Source: Penaeus vannamei
Lineage: Eukaryota; Arthropoda; Malacostraca; Decapoda; Penaeidae
Length of the DNA: 64,000 nt
Direction: 5' to 3'
Assembly (NCBI RefSeq): GCF_042767895.1
Contig: NC_091550.1
Location: forward strand, 28,484,916-28,548,915
The position numbers and the translations under genes were made by a program. Below, piece after piece: positions 35,723-48,194 of the stretch. The stretch's first letter is position 1. Every line of letters starts with the position of its first letter. The notes beneath the pieces were generated by a model that made no database searches, had not been told where the DNA came from, and worked only from the letters and a program-made list of their open reading frames with translations.

Positions 35723-36450
35723 AAGTCCACAGCACCCACATGCAGTCAGAGTTCTTTGTTTATGTCTACATTTTCTAAAAAATTGTCGCATGTTCTGTTA
35801 ATCCATTTTCTTTAAATGCATTTTCAATAAATGTCACGCTTTCTGTGGACCACTTTCAACCAAATTGAATCCCGGCCATTCTGTGAAAGGAAGCCAGGGA
35901 GAGATGTTTTATTTTTCAGTGTTGCATCGATTCTGGGTTATTCATAAGACTATGGAGTGGTAATGAAGAAGAAATAGACTTTAGTAACCATTCCAGTTTG
36001 ATATCTGATCCCATCAAGTGCCCCCAATACCAAAAAAAGTGATTATAAATGAAGCAATCCAGACAGTAGAAAGACGCAAATGAAAGTTTGGTGTTTCCAT
36101 ATAAAGAGATTTAGTTTATTATCTATGTGCCGTACATACCAAGGTGAAGAGAATGTGTTCCGGGAGGTGTTGGGGGACAGAGCTCCCCATCAACCCACCC
36201 CTTGCACCTCCCTCTCTTCGCATGCGGAGATGTAAACAAAGCCTCGGAATGTGCGCCTCTATTTTCCACTGTTCCCTGCTTTATTCAGACCTGCCAACCA
36301 CCTACTGCTATTAAAAATATCGTAAAGATCTGCTGCATCCCTGAAGAAAGTTTACTAAATAATAGTTTTGGACTTAGCTTGTAAAAGTCCAGGCCCCTCT
36401 GATCGGTGTTACCCGTTATTGCACATATGTAGTGTAGGCTGTCACATATT
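35723..36450. other. Unassigned stretch with a dispersed repeat
   Basis: 35885-36010 is the inverted relative of 8725-8855 (shared: GGTTACTAAAGTCTATTTCT in reverse complement). The rest is unassigned. Confidence 0.55.
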
Positions 36451-36498
36451 GTTGACGCCATGTACTGCTCCTATGCCCTAGTCGAGGCATAGTTATTA

Positions 36499-37640
36499 TG
36501 GATTATACTGGACCAGTTTCCCTTGCTGACCTAGATGCTGATCAGGCTGGGGGGATAAACACGGCCAATCGCCGCGCCCCAACCCCACACCTCCAGTAAG
36601 CGGCCAATGGACTCCACCTCAGACACTGATGGTGAGCCATTCTCGCTGCCAAAACTACCAGATGCAAAGGTTCTTCGCCTCCGTGTCGGACACATGATGT
36701 GATCCCTGACTATCAACTTTTGCCTCTGATGTGTCATAACATATCTCATAAGCCTACTGTTGTGCATAATCAGCCTTTCCCAACATTTGCGTTGCGATCA
36801 GAGTATGTCAAATTTATATTCAGAGGTAACCCTGGTGTAGACATAAAGCTTCAATGGCTGGCTGAGGTAAACCGAGCATTCAGTCTAGATCGCAATCTTG
36901 CTGAGGTCATGATGTCAGCAGTGACATCTCGTTTTGTTTATGTATCTAGAAACCGTGAGGATATTATAAACAGTATGACACAAGGAGAATTTTTGGCTCT
37001 GCAGCTTGATAAGCTAGATTCCCTTGAGAGGCCTCGCAAATATTCCACCTTTCTCCTCACCTGATATCCGGTTAGTGTCGATCCCTCCAAGGCTAAAGAA
37101 TTACCTGGTGTTTATTCTGCTTGCTGGTTTCATCTAAACAGTGTACCCATTAATCGACTGGTTATTACCTGGTCTCCCTGAGGCACCACCACCAACTGTT
37201 ACCTTCAATTTCCTTCCATGCCTTCCATCATGTGAATTAAGCAAAATGCAGGATGAGCAACCATGGTGTTACAAATGTCAGGGCCTTGGGCACATTTCCT
37301 GTTACTGCATTGCATCTGAGAAGTGTGCCTGGTGCTCAGGTGCACATGACTCCCGCACCTGCATTCATCATACTCCTCCCTCTGCTGCTGCATTAACCTC
37401 GACATGTTAAGACCCACCACCCTAGACTGATGCGAAATGGAAATATCCTTGATGTCACCTGCCAGGAGGGAACATATGGCACGGATGCACCAGACGCTCA
37501 ACCATCCACTGCAATCCTGCCTCTGCAGCCTCACATATACCTACACATGTATCATTGCCCGTTCCTGCAGCACTCTGCCCTACAGATTCCAACCCAGGTC
37601 CCACACAGGTGTCTTCACTTATAAAAGCAGTTGACCCTTA
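36499..37640 (+). pseudogene. I-clade ORF1 (gag-like nucleic-acid-binding protein)
   Basis: The probable start is ATG 36499 (MDYTGPVSLADLDADQAGGI). After a frame change the conserved part reads ALRSEYVKFIFRGNPGVDI, SLDRNLAEVMMSAVTSRFVY and GEFLALQLDKLDSLER. A CCHC knuckle, CYKCQGLGHISCYC, lies near 37270-37312, followed by CAWCSGAHDSRTC, as in ORF1 of I and Jockey groups. These proteins package element RNA. At least three frames are needed to read it. Confidence 0.8.
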
Positions 37641-37904
37641 ACTCACAGTGTGCCTCCCTTGCAGCACGCCTCAACACCATTAAGGCTCGTTTTGACGTCA
37701 TTGCTTTGATCTTCTAGCAGCCTCACATGCTGATCTTTCCACCAAACTGGCAACTTATGACATAACACTCAAGTCTCTCATTGAAGCCCAACAGATTATC
37801 ACTTCTGTTACATCTCTTACTGACAAGTGAGATTCACTTGCTACTTGCTTTTCAACTCCTCAAGGTTAAGCTGGCTGTAGGGGCAATGTCTATTCTGCCC
37901 CAGG

Positions 37905-38270
37905 AAGGATGAATATTGATGCTCTGCCTTCTCCTATGGACCATAGCAGAATATATATGGGTGATTTTAATGCTCAGCACTCTGCTTTAGGTGAATGTTT
38001 TAATACTGTCAACTACAGTGGCACACAAGTTATGAAGTTCATACAGCACAACCACCTAACTCGCTGGGATACAGGAGGTGCCACGCATTCTCAAGGAGGC
38101 ACCCTTGACCACATACTTACCAACAGACTTGCAGAATCTCAGGTCAAGTGCTCATCTGTACCTACTCTGTTCTCTGATCACCTTACCCTCAGCCTTCAGT
38201 ACTTGATCCCTAGAGTACATTCATCTGCCTATCAGTGCATCTGTATCAGTATCCCTCCAAATTACTGCCT
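37905..38270 (+). pseudogene. I-clade ORF2, endonuclease domain C-terminal part
   Basis: MGDFNAQHSALGE near 37958 (the Asp-Asn pair of the apurinic-type endonuclease), TLDHILTNRLAES near 38105 and FSDHLTLSLQYLIP near 38172 (the final Asp-His) form the C-terminal half of the domain in one open frame. The frame is cut at 38272 by the TIR transposon and resumes at 40290 without loss of bases. Confidence 0.85.
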
Positions 38271-38272
38271 TA

Positions 38273-40286
38273 GGGGGACCGTCCCTGATGGAGGGGTGGG
38301 AAATTGAGTTAGTTAGCGTATAGTATAGGTACATGGATGAGGAAACTACCAAACGAGTATTAAGCGCCTGCTATGGCTCGTTGTCTTGCAGCCGACGCAC
38401 GAGTCCCTCAGCACCCGCAGAGGTACGTCGCTAATGAGCGCCCAGGTACACCTATGTGAACTTTTGCTTGCGGCAATTGTGCATAAGGCATTTAATTTTG
38501 ACATTGCGCGTAGATATGAGTTCATGAATGTTCAAGGAACACTTTTATACCAATATCAGGAAAAAGTTATATCACCGTGATTTATGACGAAATATTTTGT
38601 GAAATTAAAAAAAAATGCGTTTTGTGTACTTTTACACATGAAATATGCTTCGATCGAGACTCCCTGGTAATATGTTTTAGTTTACGAGGTAATATATACG
38701 TATATCACATACGAAGCACTAATGTTTAAGAATAGCCTTATAAGAAAGGATTGAAATATTTCCGTTACATTTTGCTCAACGGTCGGTACATCACAGCAGG
38801 GGGCAATTTGAATTGATTTGAAATTGGTAGATACCGTTGTAAAGACCAATTCAATACGAATGTTACCTAAATGTCAGATTTTTAAATTTCGGATGTATAA
38901 GCGAGATACAGATTATTTCATGTTGAAGATGATAGTACTCAGTAATACCTGCTCTGAAATAAAAACTATATGGAATTTTGAGCTCGGTTGTATGCGCACT
39001 CTTCTTCTGGCGTTCATTTTATGCACTTCTTAGTAAAGATAATGGGTGCAAATGGCTAATTGTAAACTATACACTTGTTCTCCTTTGCAATCTGTTAATA
39101 TTGACAATTATCGAAGAAAATTGTATGAGAGGGATAACTAATATGTTTTTTTATTTAGATATGAAAGTCAGTGTAGGCCTACTAAATGATGATGATTAAT
39201 CTTTTTAACTTTATGTGCGTGCGTTCACGTTCCCTCCCCCCCCCTGTGTGAGGGATGGGAAATATTCAACGACTTTCGTAAGTTCTCGAATTCAATGTAC
39301 TAAATTCATATGCTTTTAAAATTCTCAAAATTGAACCACCATGTTGTCTTCATGCCAGGACTTTATAATAAGAATGATTTTGTACTAATGTTGCCATCCA
39401 CAGTTCCCCATTTCTTAAAAAAATAATAATAATAATAAAATAGAATTAAAATTAAAAAAAGTTAAAAAAAGGGTTTTATCTGGTTTAGATTAGTTGTCTT
39501 TATGGTAAAATGTATTTATTAAGCTTTTCACATGAAAATATCAACTTTTATGAACAACGAAAAAAAAAACAAAAAAACATACTTTTACAGAATAGCGTCC
39601 CTATTGAAAATGAAAATTCCTAATGACTTGGTAATCATTGCATTGCAAAGTACACTAAATAAGCATTTTCTTGATATATAATATCATTAGATTCAGAGAA
39701 AAATAACAGAGATAACGAACTTTGGCAAGGGGCCAAATACAAAACGCTGTAGCTCCATTATTTTTTTATGAATATTCGATAATCCCAACTCACGTAATTT
39801 TCATGTGATTCAAATGCAGTTTGTTGCTTTCACTAGAGCCTCGGCATCCCAAGGCCATGTAAAAGGCCGATTTTTTAATTTTTGCCTTAATCAAAAAATA
39901 ATATTTTAATGCTAAAAAAAAAAAAAAAAAAAAAATAGTTCTCTATGTCAAGCTGTCCCCCGCCAAAAAAAAAAAGGAAATTCAAAATTCAGCCTTTTAC
40001 ATGGCTATAGGCTAGGGTTGATCTAACACAAGTATTTTTGGGGGAATATTCAGTAAAGAACTGTGATAGTTGGGATGTACCGAAGACACCAAAAAAAAAT
40101 GATTTTTTTTTTTTACTTTTTTGGGGGTGCCCCCCCCATGGAGGAGCAAAGTTAAAATTTATATATATAACGGAGTGCAATTCTTTACTCTACATCATGC
40201 AAAAAGAATCAATCAGTTATCTCTAACCAATATTTTTTTATGATGTAAAGAGTAGGGAAAGGTGGCCATTTTCCGGGACGGTCCCC
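38273..40286. mobile_element. 2.0-kb non-autonomous TIR transposon, complete copy
   Basis: Termini are GGGGGACCGTCCC and (reverse complement of the right end) GGGGACCGTCCCGG, flanked by TTA on both sides (38270-38272 and 40287-40289; the duplication could equally be TA). Excision restores the endonuclease-RT frame of the host I element (Asn-Tyr-Cys-Leu-Asn-Tyr). No transposase. Near the right end, 39860-39895 and 39980-40010 form an imperfect inverted repeat around A-rich runs. A partial second copy is at 6429-8284. Confidence 0.85.
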
Positions 40287-40289
40287 TTA

Positions 40290-41375
40290 ACTATATTTCC
40301 TACATGTCTGGTCTTTTCTTCAAGCTTGATCTCAGTTCTCCTGAGTAGTTATACTCATCTCTTGTATCTTTAACACGTGAATTTTATAACCACCATGTTC
40401 GCAGACCAGACATTAAGCGCCAGTTTGGAGCTTATGAGTGGACACTTGATAGATACATCAAGGCAGCAAAGAGACAGGCAGTAGAGGACAGCCTTGTCTA
40501 TCAGAGGGATCCAACTCCAGACAACTTGAAGCAATACCAGACGTCCAGCAGTGCCCTTGTTGCCTTACAACAATGTGTTCATCGTGATGCCTGGCATGAT
40601 TTCATGAATACCATCAATCATCAGACAAGTGTGGGGTCCATGTGATGACTTATCAAGAAGGCTTTAAGGAAAAAGACCCCAAGTGCACTCCATCACAGTC
40701 CAGTTCTGTATGCACAACATCTCGTTAAGGCCTGGTCGCAGCAAGCCAGTGTTCAAAGCCTTCCTTCATATGTACAAGAGGTGCTCTTCTCTCAGAAAAC
40801 TCGCTGTGCTCTATACCTGTAAGCAGCCCTGCTAAAGAAAGATGAGGAGGAAGAGGACATTCCAGTAACAAAGGATGAACTTCTCCATGCTCCTGCTAGT
40901 GGTAAGGCAACAGCTCCAGGTGATGATGGGATCACATACTCTGTCTTCTGCCTCCTCCTGAAAGTCCCTAGTGATCCCCTTTTACAACTTTACAACCTCT
41001 GCCTCAGACATGGATATGTGCCACAAGACTGGACAAAGAGCCTAATTGTACTTGTTCCTAAGCCTGGCACTGACAAGTTTAGACCAATATCACTTACATC
41101 ACACTTCTGTAAAGTGCTGGAACATATACTCCTGAATCGCCTTATCTATTGCCTTCAGGATAAACTCTCATCCAGATTATATGGATTCTTGCCACAATGC
41201 TGCACACACCTGCCTCTCCTCTACAAGTCTTGTGGCATTCATGGACCTGACAAGTGCCTTTGACATGCAAATCCAGGTATGATCCTCGACCAACTTGTGG
41301 ACTTTGGTATTAGTGGAAACCTATTGTGATGGATATAAGGATACCTAAGCAGTAGATCATCCTATGTCCTCTTTA
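40290..41375 (+). pseudogene. I-clade ORF2, pre-RT and reverse transcriptase N-terminal part
   Basis: RRPDIKRQFGAYEWTLDRYI near 40405 and HRDAWHDFMNTINHQTSVGS near 40580-40640 precede RT. RT fingers and palm read GKATAPGDDGITYSVFCLLL near 40905, LVPKPGTDKFRPISLTSHFC near 41050-41110 and ILLNRLIYCLQDKLSS near 41125. ILDQLVDFGISGNLL follows near 41285. Several stops (for example near 40645 and 40820). The catalytic ADD region was lost where the MITE fragment now sits. Confidence 0.85.
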
Positions 41376-41682
41376 AGGGGAAGAGTCGTCGGTACGATTA
41401 CGAAATTCGTTATCCAGTCCTCCTTGCTTTAGTTTTTTAGCTAGGTCACTAATTATTTTACACAGTGTGCATGATATGTGATGCTTGAGCACAAGAAATG
41501 TTATTTAAAAAGCTGCATAAATTTTTGCAATAAAAAAAAAACGGGCAAGATGATAGAATTCGCAAATTATGTAATAGTTTCCTTATAGTGAATAGTACTG
41601 CAGTTTCCTTTTGACAAGAGTTAGTCAACAAATAGGAGTACCAAATGTAGCATTTATGTAACTCTATCTATCTGTTCTAGGA
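41376..41682. mobile_element. MITE fragment (GAAGAGTCGTCGGTACG family)
   Basis: Begins AGGGGAAGAGTCGTCGGTAC and is about 85% similar to the reverse complement of 46750-47055 (shared: GGTACTCCTATTTGTTGACT in reverse complement). Only one terminus is present. It replaces the middle of the I-element RT. Confidence 0.85.
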
Positions 41683-41689
41683 TGCCCAA

Positions 41690-42750
41690 TCTCTACTATG
41701 ATGGTTAATATGCAGCAAAAATTTCATCTCCCTCCTTTAGTAGAACATGCCAATGCCAATGTAACATGCTTTACTGTTAACTGTCTCCACTCCCCCAATC
41801 TTGCTCTACATTATGCAGGCATCATTGGAATGTCACTTGGCCCCAATTTTCGTTGCCCGCAACTCCGACCAGGTAGCTTTGCACTTATTATCAATGTTCC
41901 CCAAGAGAAAGTTGACCATGGTCCTCCTCCATGGCAGATTCCTCCAGTAGTTGTTTCTTACACACCCACTTGTAGGAGGGACCCATCCTGCCAACAGAAA
42001 CAACTAGACCTCAAGACCATTGCCAAAATAACATCATCCATTCCTGCCTCCCACACCATCTATGTAGATGGTTCTTTACAAACTGATGGAAGTGCAGCTT
42101 GTGCATGGGTTTCTGGATGTTGTTAGCCTACTTCTATGTACCAGAAACAGAGGTCTGGTTATTTGTGACTCACAGTCAGCCCTTCATGCCCTCTCGTCTC
42201 CCAAGCCTGAAGCCTGCACGCTTGTCAGTCGTATACTGAGCCATCTAGTTACAGCCGTTGAATATGCGCTTTCAATAAATTTCGTATGGATTCCTACACA
42301 TGTTGGAGTAACTGCAAATGATTTGGTGGACTGTCTTGCCAAAGCTGCCTGTAGGCTTACTTTACCTTGCCGGCCACCCTCTCCCATTGCAAGCGGAGGA
42401 TCCATGCTTCAGCTCATCAGCCAACCATCCAGCATAGGAACGATGAGCGGCCAGCGAGCATAAGCATCCAGCACTATGACCACTTCGCATCTCATCCTTA
42501 TAAGCACCAACGGCACGGTCTGCTGGTCAGAAGACATAGTGTGGTGGCTACCAGGCTCCAGTTAGGCTACAGACCCATGTGTGGCAGGTGGGTGAGTCTG
42601 AGAACTTGCCCCAGTATTCATCATGCAAGTTGTATGACGCACACAATGCTTACCACCAACAGCATTACTGCCTCGATTGTCCGAAGTGGCTGGTTTAATA
42701 TGAAACAGAGATTCTGTCATAGAAATTTGCTAATACTTAATAACAGATGA
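41690..42750 (+). pseudogene. I-clade ORF2, post-RT and RNase H domain
   Basis: After the RT-to-RNase H linker, TIYVDGSLQTDGSAACAWV near 42057-42115 gives the first catalytic Asp of RNase H. A frame change leads to LVICDSQSALHALSSPKPEA near 42157 and INFVWIPTHVGVTANDLVDC near 42274-42335, the other conserved blocks. Presence of RNase H supports the I clade over Jockey or CR1. Confidence 0.85.
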
Positions 42751-42975
42751 CAATTTAGACAAAATACTTTTGCAATACCCATATTTAGGTTGCTGTTAAT
42801 ACTCTTTTTTCTATAGTTTCCATTGTTTATCATGTATGCGATTATTTCACCTCTCCTTTCATGGTTTATCCATGGTGTGTCCTGCGTGTCACAAATACTC
42901 TGTAGCCACTTATTTTGTACTGTATAGGCTTGTTGCTCCCTGAGCGAAATTATTTGATAAAAAAAAAAAAAAAAA

Positions 42976-44475
42976 TAGTCATGGTAACTTGGATTGTTAG
43001 GTTAAGTGGGGTTTATTGCTCAGGAGGTATTTTTTGGGGTTTGGAAGGTGTGAATTCCTGTAGATTTTACCAAAAGGTGGGTTGGATTCTGATAGAATAT
43101 TTTTTTATTTTGGCATGTTGGTCCGTAGAATTTCAAAGATGAGGGCCATGTTTGTAAAGTTTCATTAGCCGATTGTGAGTGTTTTCTTGTGCAGTTTCAC
43201 ACATTTTTCTTTATTCTTATTTAAGTGTATATTACCCTGTAATTTCCCTGATATACTTCATGCCCTCTGCTGCTATCAGGACTGTGAAATCATCAAAGTA
43301 GAAATCATTGGATTTGCTGCAGACAAACATTTTTTTTTTTTTTTTTTCTACTTAGTCTCTAGGAGGGTGAATTGGGCTCATTAACAATTACCAAAGTAGG
43401 GTGCCACGTCATATTTAGATAGTATGAATTTGTAAAATACCTGATATGATATAAGCAAGATTTATTGCAAGATTTGCCTTGTCTTGTTATTACAATAGAT
43501 TATCAAAAAAGGTGTATAACAATATAAGAAAGGATGGATGATAATACAATGTTTCTTATTAGCAGCATTAAATTTGAGATGTGGCAATGGAGCAAATCAT
43601 TGACAAATTCGTAAAGAATAGCCATAGACTTTTTGTGAACACTCTCAATGGTTTTTGATGTTTCACATGAATTCTGTGGGAAGTTCTGATGGGGTGCATA
43701 GGAAATGGCTTCTTCCAATCTTCTATCACATCGATACTCAACAGACATATCTCATTCCTCTTTTGAAAAAAATGGACAAAGTTGTATGGATTTACCATGA
43801 AACACTAGCAAGAGGATTTCAGATATCAATAGTATTCTCTTACTTTTCTTTTCACTTTTCACATACACTAATTATAGATTCATTTCTAAGCCATCTGGCT
43901 GTACTATTACAGTAATTATAGTTCTTATGGTTGTTTCTGGTAATTTATTATTTTTCATCTGTTTTGACTTGTAAAAGGAAACTCATTAACACTGTGATCA
44001 TATGTCTCATTTCTACACAAAACCTCTATATCATACAAATATTATCAATTTGCAAAGGAAACGCAACAGATGAATTGTTTTAAGTTTTGCTATTCTGTTA
44101 ATTGCAAGTAAACATAACCTGATATCATATGTCCAAGTGAAACTGATACTGTACCTGAAGTAAGCATAATCACTATTTGAAAATAAATGCAGTAATATCA
44201 ACAAATCATTTCATATCGACTTCTTGACACTGTGGCCATTCTTATGACCCTGACAACAGCCACAGCACAATACACAATGATAATACCATGTGCAATTGCC
44301 TAAGTGTGAAATTATAGTGAATGTGCATGCGTTACTGGAACTTCCCGTAGGTCGCTAGAATAGTCCATAAATAATTGTTACGACTGGTTGTAAGAATAGC
44401 CACGTCCTATTTTCTATCACAAATGATGTAGATAAAGGTATTGGTAATGCTGACGTAGTGACAGTACTCTTCTGA
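42976..44475. other. 1.5 kb without recognised genes
   Basis: AT-rich with T runs. The next exon of the OCRL-like gene (ASH domain continuation) was looked for here on the minus strand and not found. Confidence 0.5.
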
Positions 44476-44975
44476 NNNNNNNNNNNNNNNNNNNNNNNNN
44501 NNNNNNNNNNNNNNNNNNNNNNNNNNNNNNNNNNNNNNNNNNNNNNNNNNNNNNNNNNNNNNNNNNNNNNNNNNNNNNNNNNNNNNNNNNNNNNNNNNNN
44601 NNNNNNNNNNNNNNNNNNNNNNNNNNNNNNNNNNNNNNNNNNNNNNNNNNNNNNNNNNNNNNNNNNNNNNNNNNNNNNNNNNNNNNNNNNNNNNNNNNNN
44701 NNNNNNNNNNNNNNNNNNNNNNNNNNNNNNNNNNNNNNNNNNNNNNNNNNNNNNNNNNNNNNNNNNNNNNNNNNNNNNNNNNNNNNNNNNNNNNNNNNNN
44801 NNNNNNNNNNNNNNNNNNNNNNNNNNNNNNNNNNNNNNNNNNNNNNNNNNNNNNNNNNNNNNNNNNNNNNNNNNNNNNNNNNNNNNNNNNNNNNNNNNNN
44901 NNNNNNNNNNNNNNNNNNNNNNNNNNNNNNNNNNNNNNNNNNNNNNNNNNNNNNNNNNNNNNNNNNNNNNNNNNN
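44476..44975. other. Assembly gap (500 N)
   Basis: Exactly 500 N, a gap of unknown true size, lying just downstream of the OCRL-like exon at 45355-45534. It may hide the next exon. Confidence 0.99.
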
Positions 44976-45354
44976 TATAAAAATGTGGAACTGAATACAT
45001 AAATATGTAGATAAATAATCATGTATGCAAATAAAGGCTACTCTTTTCCGGAAGAGTGCACTCAGTGAAAGGAATCAGGTGGTGAGCACTTTTGATAAAG
45101 AATTGTTTATATTCTTTTCAGATTGAGTTCATTTGAATAAAATAGATAATCTTTTTAAAATAAGCGTTCCAACTATTGTTAAGTGAAATTAGAATATTGA
45201 ACATACAATACAAACACAGTATGACACAGAATACAAATCATTACTAAGGCGAAAACTTTGAATCATAAAATATTAACGCAAAAATATCAACAGCAACTTT
45301 CCAGAATTAGTAATAGAGAAAAGACAAAATATTAATGACAATAAAATCTCATAC

Positions 45355-45534
45355 CTGTCCAGTATTAGCAATTGTAAGATACTTAGTTTGTGTCTGCAGG
45401 AACTTTACAGGTTCTAAGATAACCTCGGTGGTGTCTACAGTCACTTGTGGCAAAAACTCGTTCTCCAGCTTATCAAGTTTCTTCATTACTTCTTCATATA
45501 TTCTGCGATATCTCCTTGTATCTATCACCTTTAT
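45355..45534 (-). CDS. OCRL/INPP5B-type inositol polyphosphate 5-phosphatase, exon for the start of the ASH region
   Basis: A 180-base phase-0 exon with AG acceptor (TTTTCATAG) and GTATGAG donor. It encodes RRYRRIYEEVMKKLDKLENE, then FLPQVTVDTTEVILEP and VKFLQTQTKYLTIANTGQ. This matches the segment after the catalytic domain in OCRL and INPP5B, where a short helical stretch leads into the ASH domain that, with the RhoGAP-like domain, binds Rab and endocytic partners. OCRL-type enzymes hydrolyse PI(4,5)P2 on endosomes and Golgi. Paralogue identity (OCRL versus INPP5B) cannot be decided; arthropods usually have one. The next exon lies toward lower coordinates, possibly within the N gap. Confidence 0.85.
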
Positions 45535-45862
45535 CTATGAAAAGCATATCAGTATTAATCTAAAAGAATTATTCTTTTTATCCTTTCAAATAAAAATGCA
45601 TAATTGAACTCCTACTTCTACATCTTTTAAATACATTAATATAAACCTGACACATCCTTTACAGTACAGAAATATTCTAACACTATATGAATTTCACAAT
45701 TTTTTTTTTTTTTCTGATAATCAATATCTAATGTGTTCTTTTTTGTCAGTTGGTAATATCTACATTTCTGTCCTGATGATACAAATAGTTATGATAAATT
45801 ATTTCCAATTTTCATTATTCCATTGCATTTTGAATCTTTGTTCACTCAGACCAGTTAAAATT

Positions 45863-47058
45863 AAGGTGAAGAGTCGTCGGTACGGGTTACAAATTAAGAT
45901 TTTTTCAAACTTTGACTGTGGATACACGAGCATGTGACGCACCCCGGGCGCCGGTTGCCAGATGCGTAACGCACTCCTTTCCGCGGTTTAAATGTCTGGA
46001 GTATTTAAATGCCCTCACGTTGGCACACCCCTTTTTGCTTCATGCTTTGTTTTTCTTGTATTTTCAACGTTTTTGGGCTGCTTTTGCAAATTTCTTTGGT
46101 ATGATACTGCAGTACGATAGTTTAAGCTGCGTTCAGCAGGCAGGCAGCAGCAGCAAGGACGGGAGAACAGTGCGAATTATAAAGTTGTCGGGAGTATACA
46201 TGTTTTGTTTTCAACCTGTTGAAAACCTGGCAATATGTCATTTATATATAAGAAATGCATAATATATGATTTATGATGCATTATGATATGTAAATGACAG
46301 GGAACCAGGAGCCTTGACATCTGAAAGTATACTTTTCAGAGAACACTCCCACCTAACCTAACCTAACCTTTACATAAAGATAAAATTAAAATAAAATTAC
46401 CTGAACAAGGCCTGACCCTCTACCACAAGACTCATATTAGAGGCCAAGGAATTGTCTAAGTAGATATTCACATTTGGTAATCATTGGTTTGACCTTTATG
46501 GTGTAATGACGATGAATGACAAAATCTGCTATTTTCTCAAAATCATATTTTCATGCATGATAGTAAGATTAACTTTGTAATTATGTGATTTTAATAATTC
46601 TTGTTGCAAAATGATCATCCAGTTCGTATCTCCTAACTGTAGCTAGGTCACGCATTATTTCCACCAAATACATTTTTACTGAAAAAATTAATAGCGTTTT
46701 TTGGACGAAAAAAAAAGGCACTTTTTTGCAAGGTAACTGAAACATTGTCATTTTAGATAGATTTACATAAATGCTACATTTGGTACTCCTATTTGTTGAC
46801 TAACTCTGGTCAAAAGGAAACTGCAGTACTATTCACTATAAGGAAACTATTACATAATTTGTGAATTCTATCATCTTGCTAGTTTTTTTGTTTTTTTTAG
46901 CACAAAAATTTACGCACTTTTTAAAATAAAATTTCCTGTGCTCAAGCATCACATATCCATGCACATTGTGTAAAATAATTAATGACCTAGCTAAAAAACT
47001 AAAGCAAGGAGGACCAGATAACGAATTTTGTGATCGTACCGACGACTCTTCCTCTTGA
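45863..47058. mobile_element. 1.2-kb TIR element (GAAGAGTCGTCGGTACG family) in an OCRL intron
   Basis: Left TIR AAGGTGAAGAGTCGTCGGTA at 45863 and right TIR (reverse complement) GAGGAAGAGTCGTCGGTACG at 47030-47055. No transposase. It lies between the two OCRL-like exons and includes CCTAACCTAACCTAACC at about 46353-46371. A terminal fragment of the same family lies at 41376-41682. Confidence 0.85.
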
Positions 47059-48194
47059 GCCACATAATCTTTTACAATCTGTTGTTGCCAGCAATGGCTT
47101 AAATACAAGATTTGTTATACATGAAACTTTTATTTCTTTTGCAAATGGTATCTATACTAACAACAATATCATTTATACTAATCTTGAATCCTATTTATCA
47201 AAATCAAGACAAGACCACATGAAAATCCTGGGAGTGCATGCATACATGCATTGATCAATGTGGGTTTGTTTTATCAATTTTATTTGCACACAAATGGCTC
47301 TAGTGCTGCATAATCCCCAAGGAATCAATAACCAGGTCTTGCTAACCTCACCTATCTATCTCATTCCTTGAGAGTTCAGGAAAGTGTTTTATATTTGTAG
47401 CTATTATTTTATTAATAAACTATCATCATCATAAAAACAGTATAATAATAATGGTAATAATATTGATAATATAATAACAGCAACATTGCTAATAAAAAAT
47501 ATGAATAAAAAAAAGCAGTAGACAGTGCATGTACTTGGCACCAACAGGTTAAAAATAGGTTGGGATAGGACTCTTTCATTAATTTTATTGAAGAATTTCT
47601 TTAAAGCCCTTCGATGATTCAGCATTCATTTAATTTTTTGGCTCTTTAAACAGAAGGAAGCTGAGAAATTTGATCATCAGTTTTGCACTGTTCCTACTCA
47701 AACTTTTTTCCTGTAAGAGAACTGTCTTAATGCTTTGCTGGTTAATGGCTACTTCACTCTAAACAGAACTCCTTGTAATACATATTGAAATACTGTGAAT
47801 AGGAATGAGTAATATTACAATGCAAAATAATTATGTAATTGACACATGTTATTTTTGAGTTCTAGTGAAGGTGTGACATCAAAACAAGTCAATGACATTT
47901 CATGCAGTAAGATATTGTTCATTCTCATTCAAACCAATGTTACCATACAGTATGGGACACCTAACATTATGTCCAGTTTGGATTATATATCATTCTGAAT
48001 AAAACTGCATATCCTTCCTAAAAAGTTCTACTTTGTATTGTGATAAATGAGAACATTATAGTTTGCAAAGTAATCATTGTTGTGACCAAGTAATATGTAG
48101 TCAGTCATCAGACCTAATGCTTGTTCAATTTCAGGTTTGTGTTCTTCAGTAAATCTGTGGAGAACTGGAAATGTTACAATAAAAGAAAACTTAC
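47059..48194. other. Intron sequence with an interspersed repeat
   Basis: Mostly unassigned AT-rich intron between the OCRL-like exons; 47230-47530 is a dispersed repeat (listed separately). Confidence 0.6.
47230..47530. repeat. Dispersed repeat with AT-rich triplet tail, copy 1
   Basis: The core TTTGCACACAAATGGCTCTA, CCAAGGAATCAATA, CTAACCTCACC and CTCATTCCTTGA is followed by an ATAATA-type tail. Related copies: 52200-52410 and 60790-61060. Confidence 0.7.

Larger units (their letters stand above)
36450..42975 (+). mobile_element. I-clade non-LTR retrotransposon, nearly full length, with nested insertions
   Basis: ORF1 with zinc knuckles is followed by ORF2 with endonuclease, RT and RNase H, the layout of I-type elements, and the element ends with TGATAAAA and a poly(A) run at 42958-42975. 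The ~4.5-kb element is enlarged by a 2-kb TIR transposon (38273-40286) and a ~300-bp MITE fragment (41376-41682). Both ORFs contain stops. Confidence 0.85.

Noticed and set aside
42976..44475. Next OCRL exon (ASH domain)
   Set aside because: No minus-strand segment encodes the expected continuation with splice sites.
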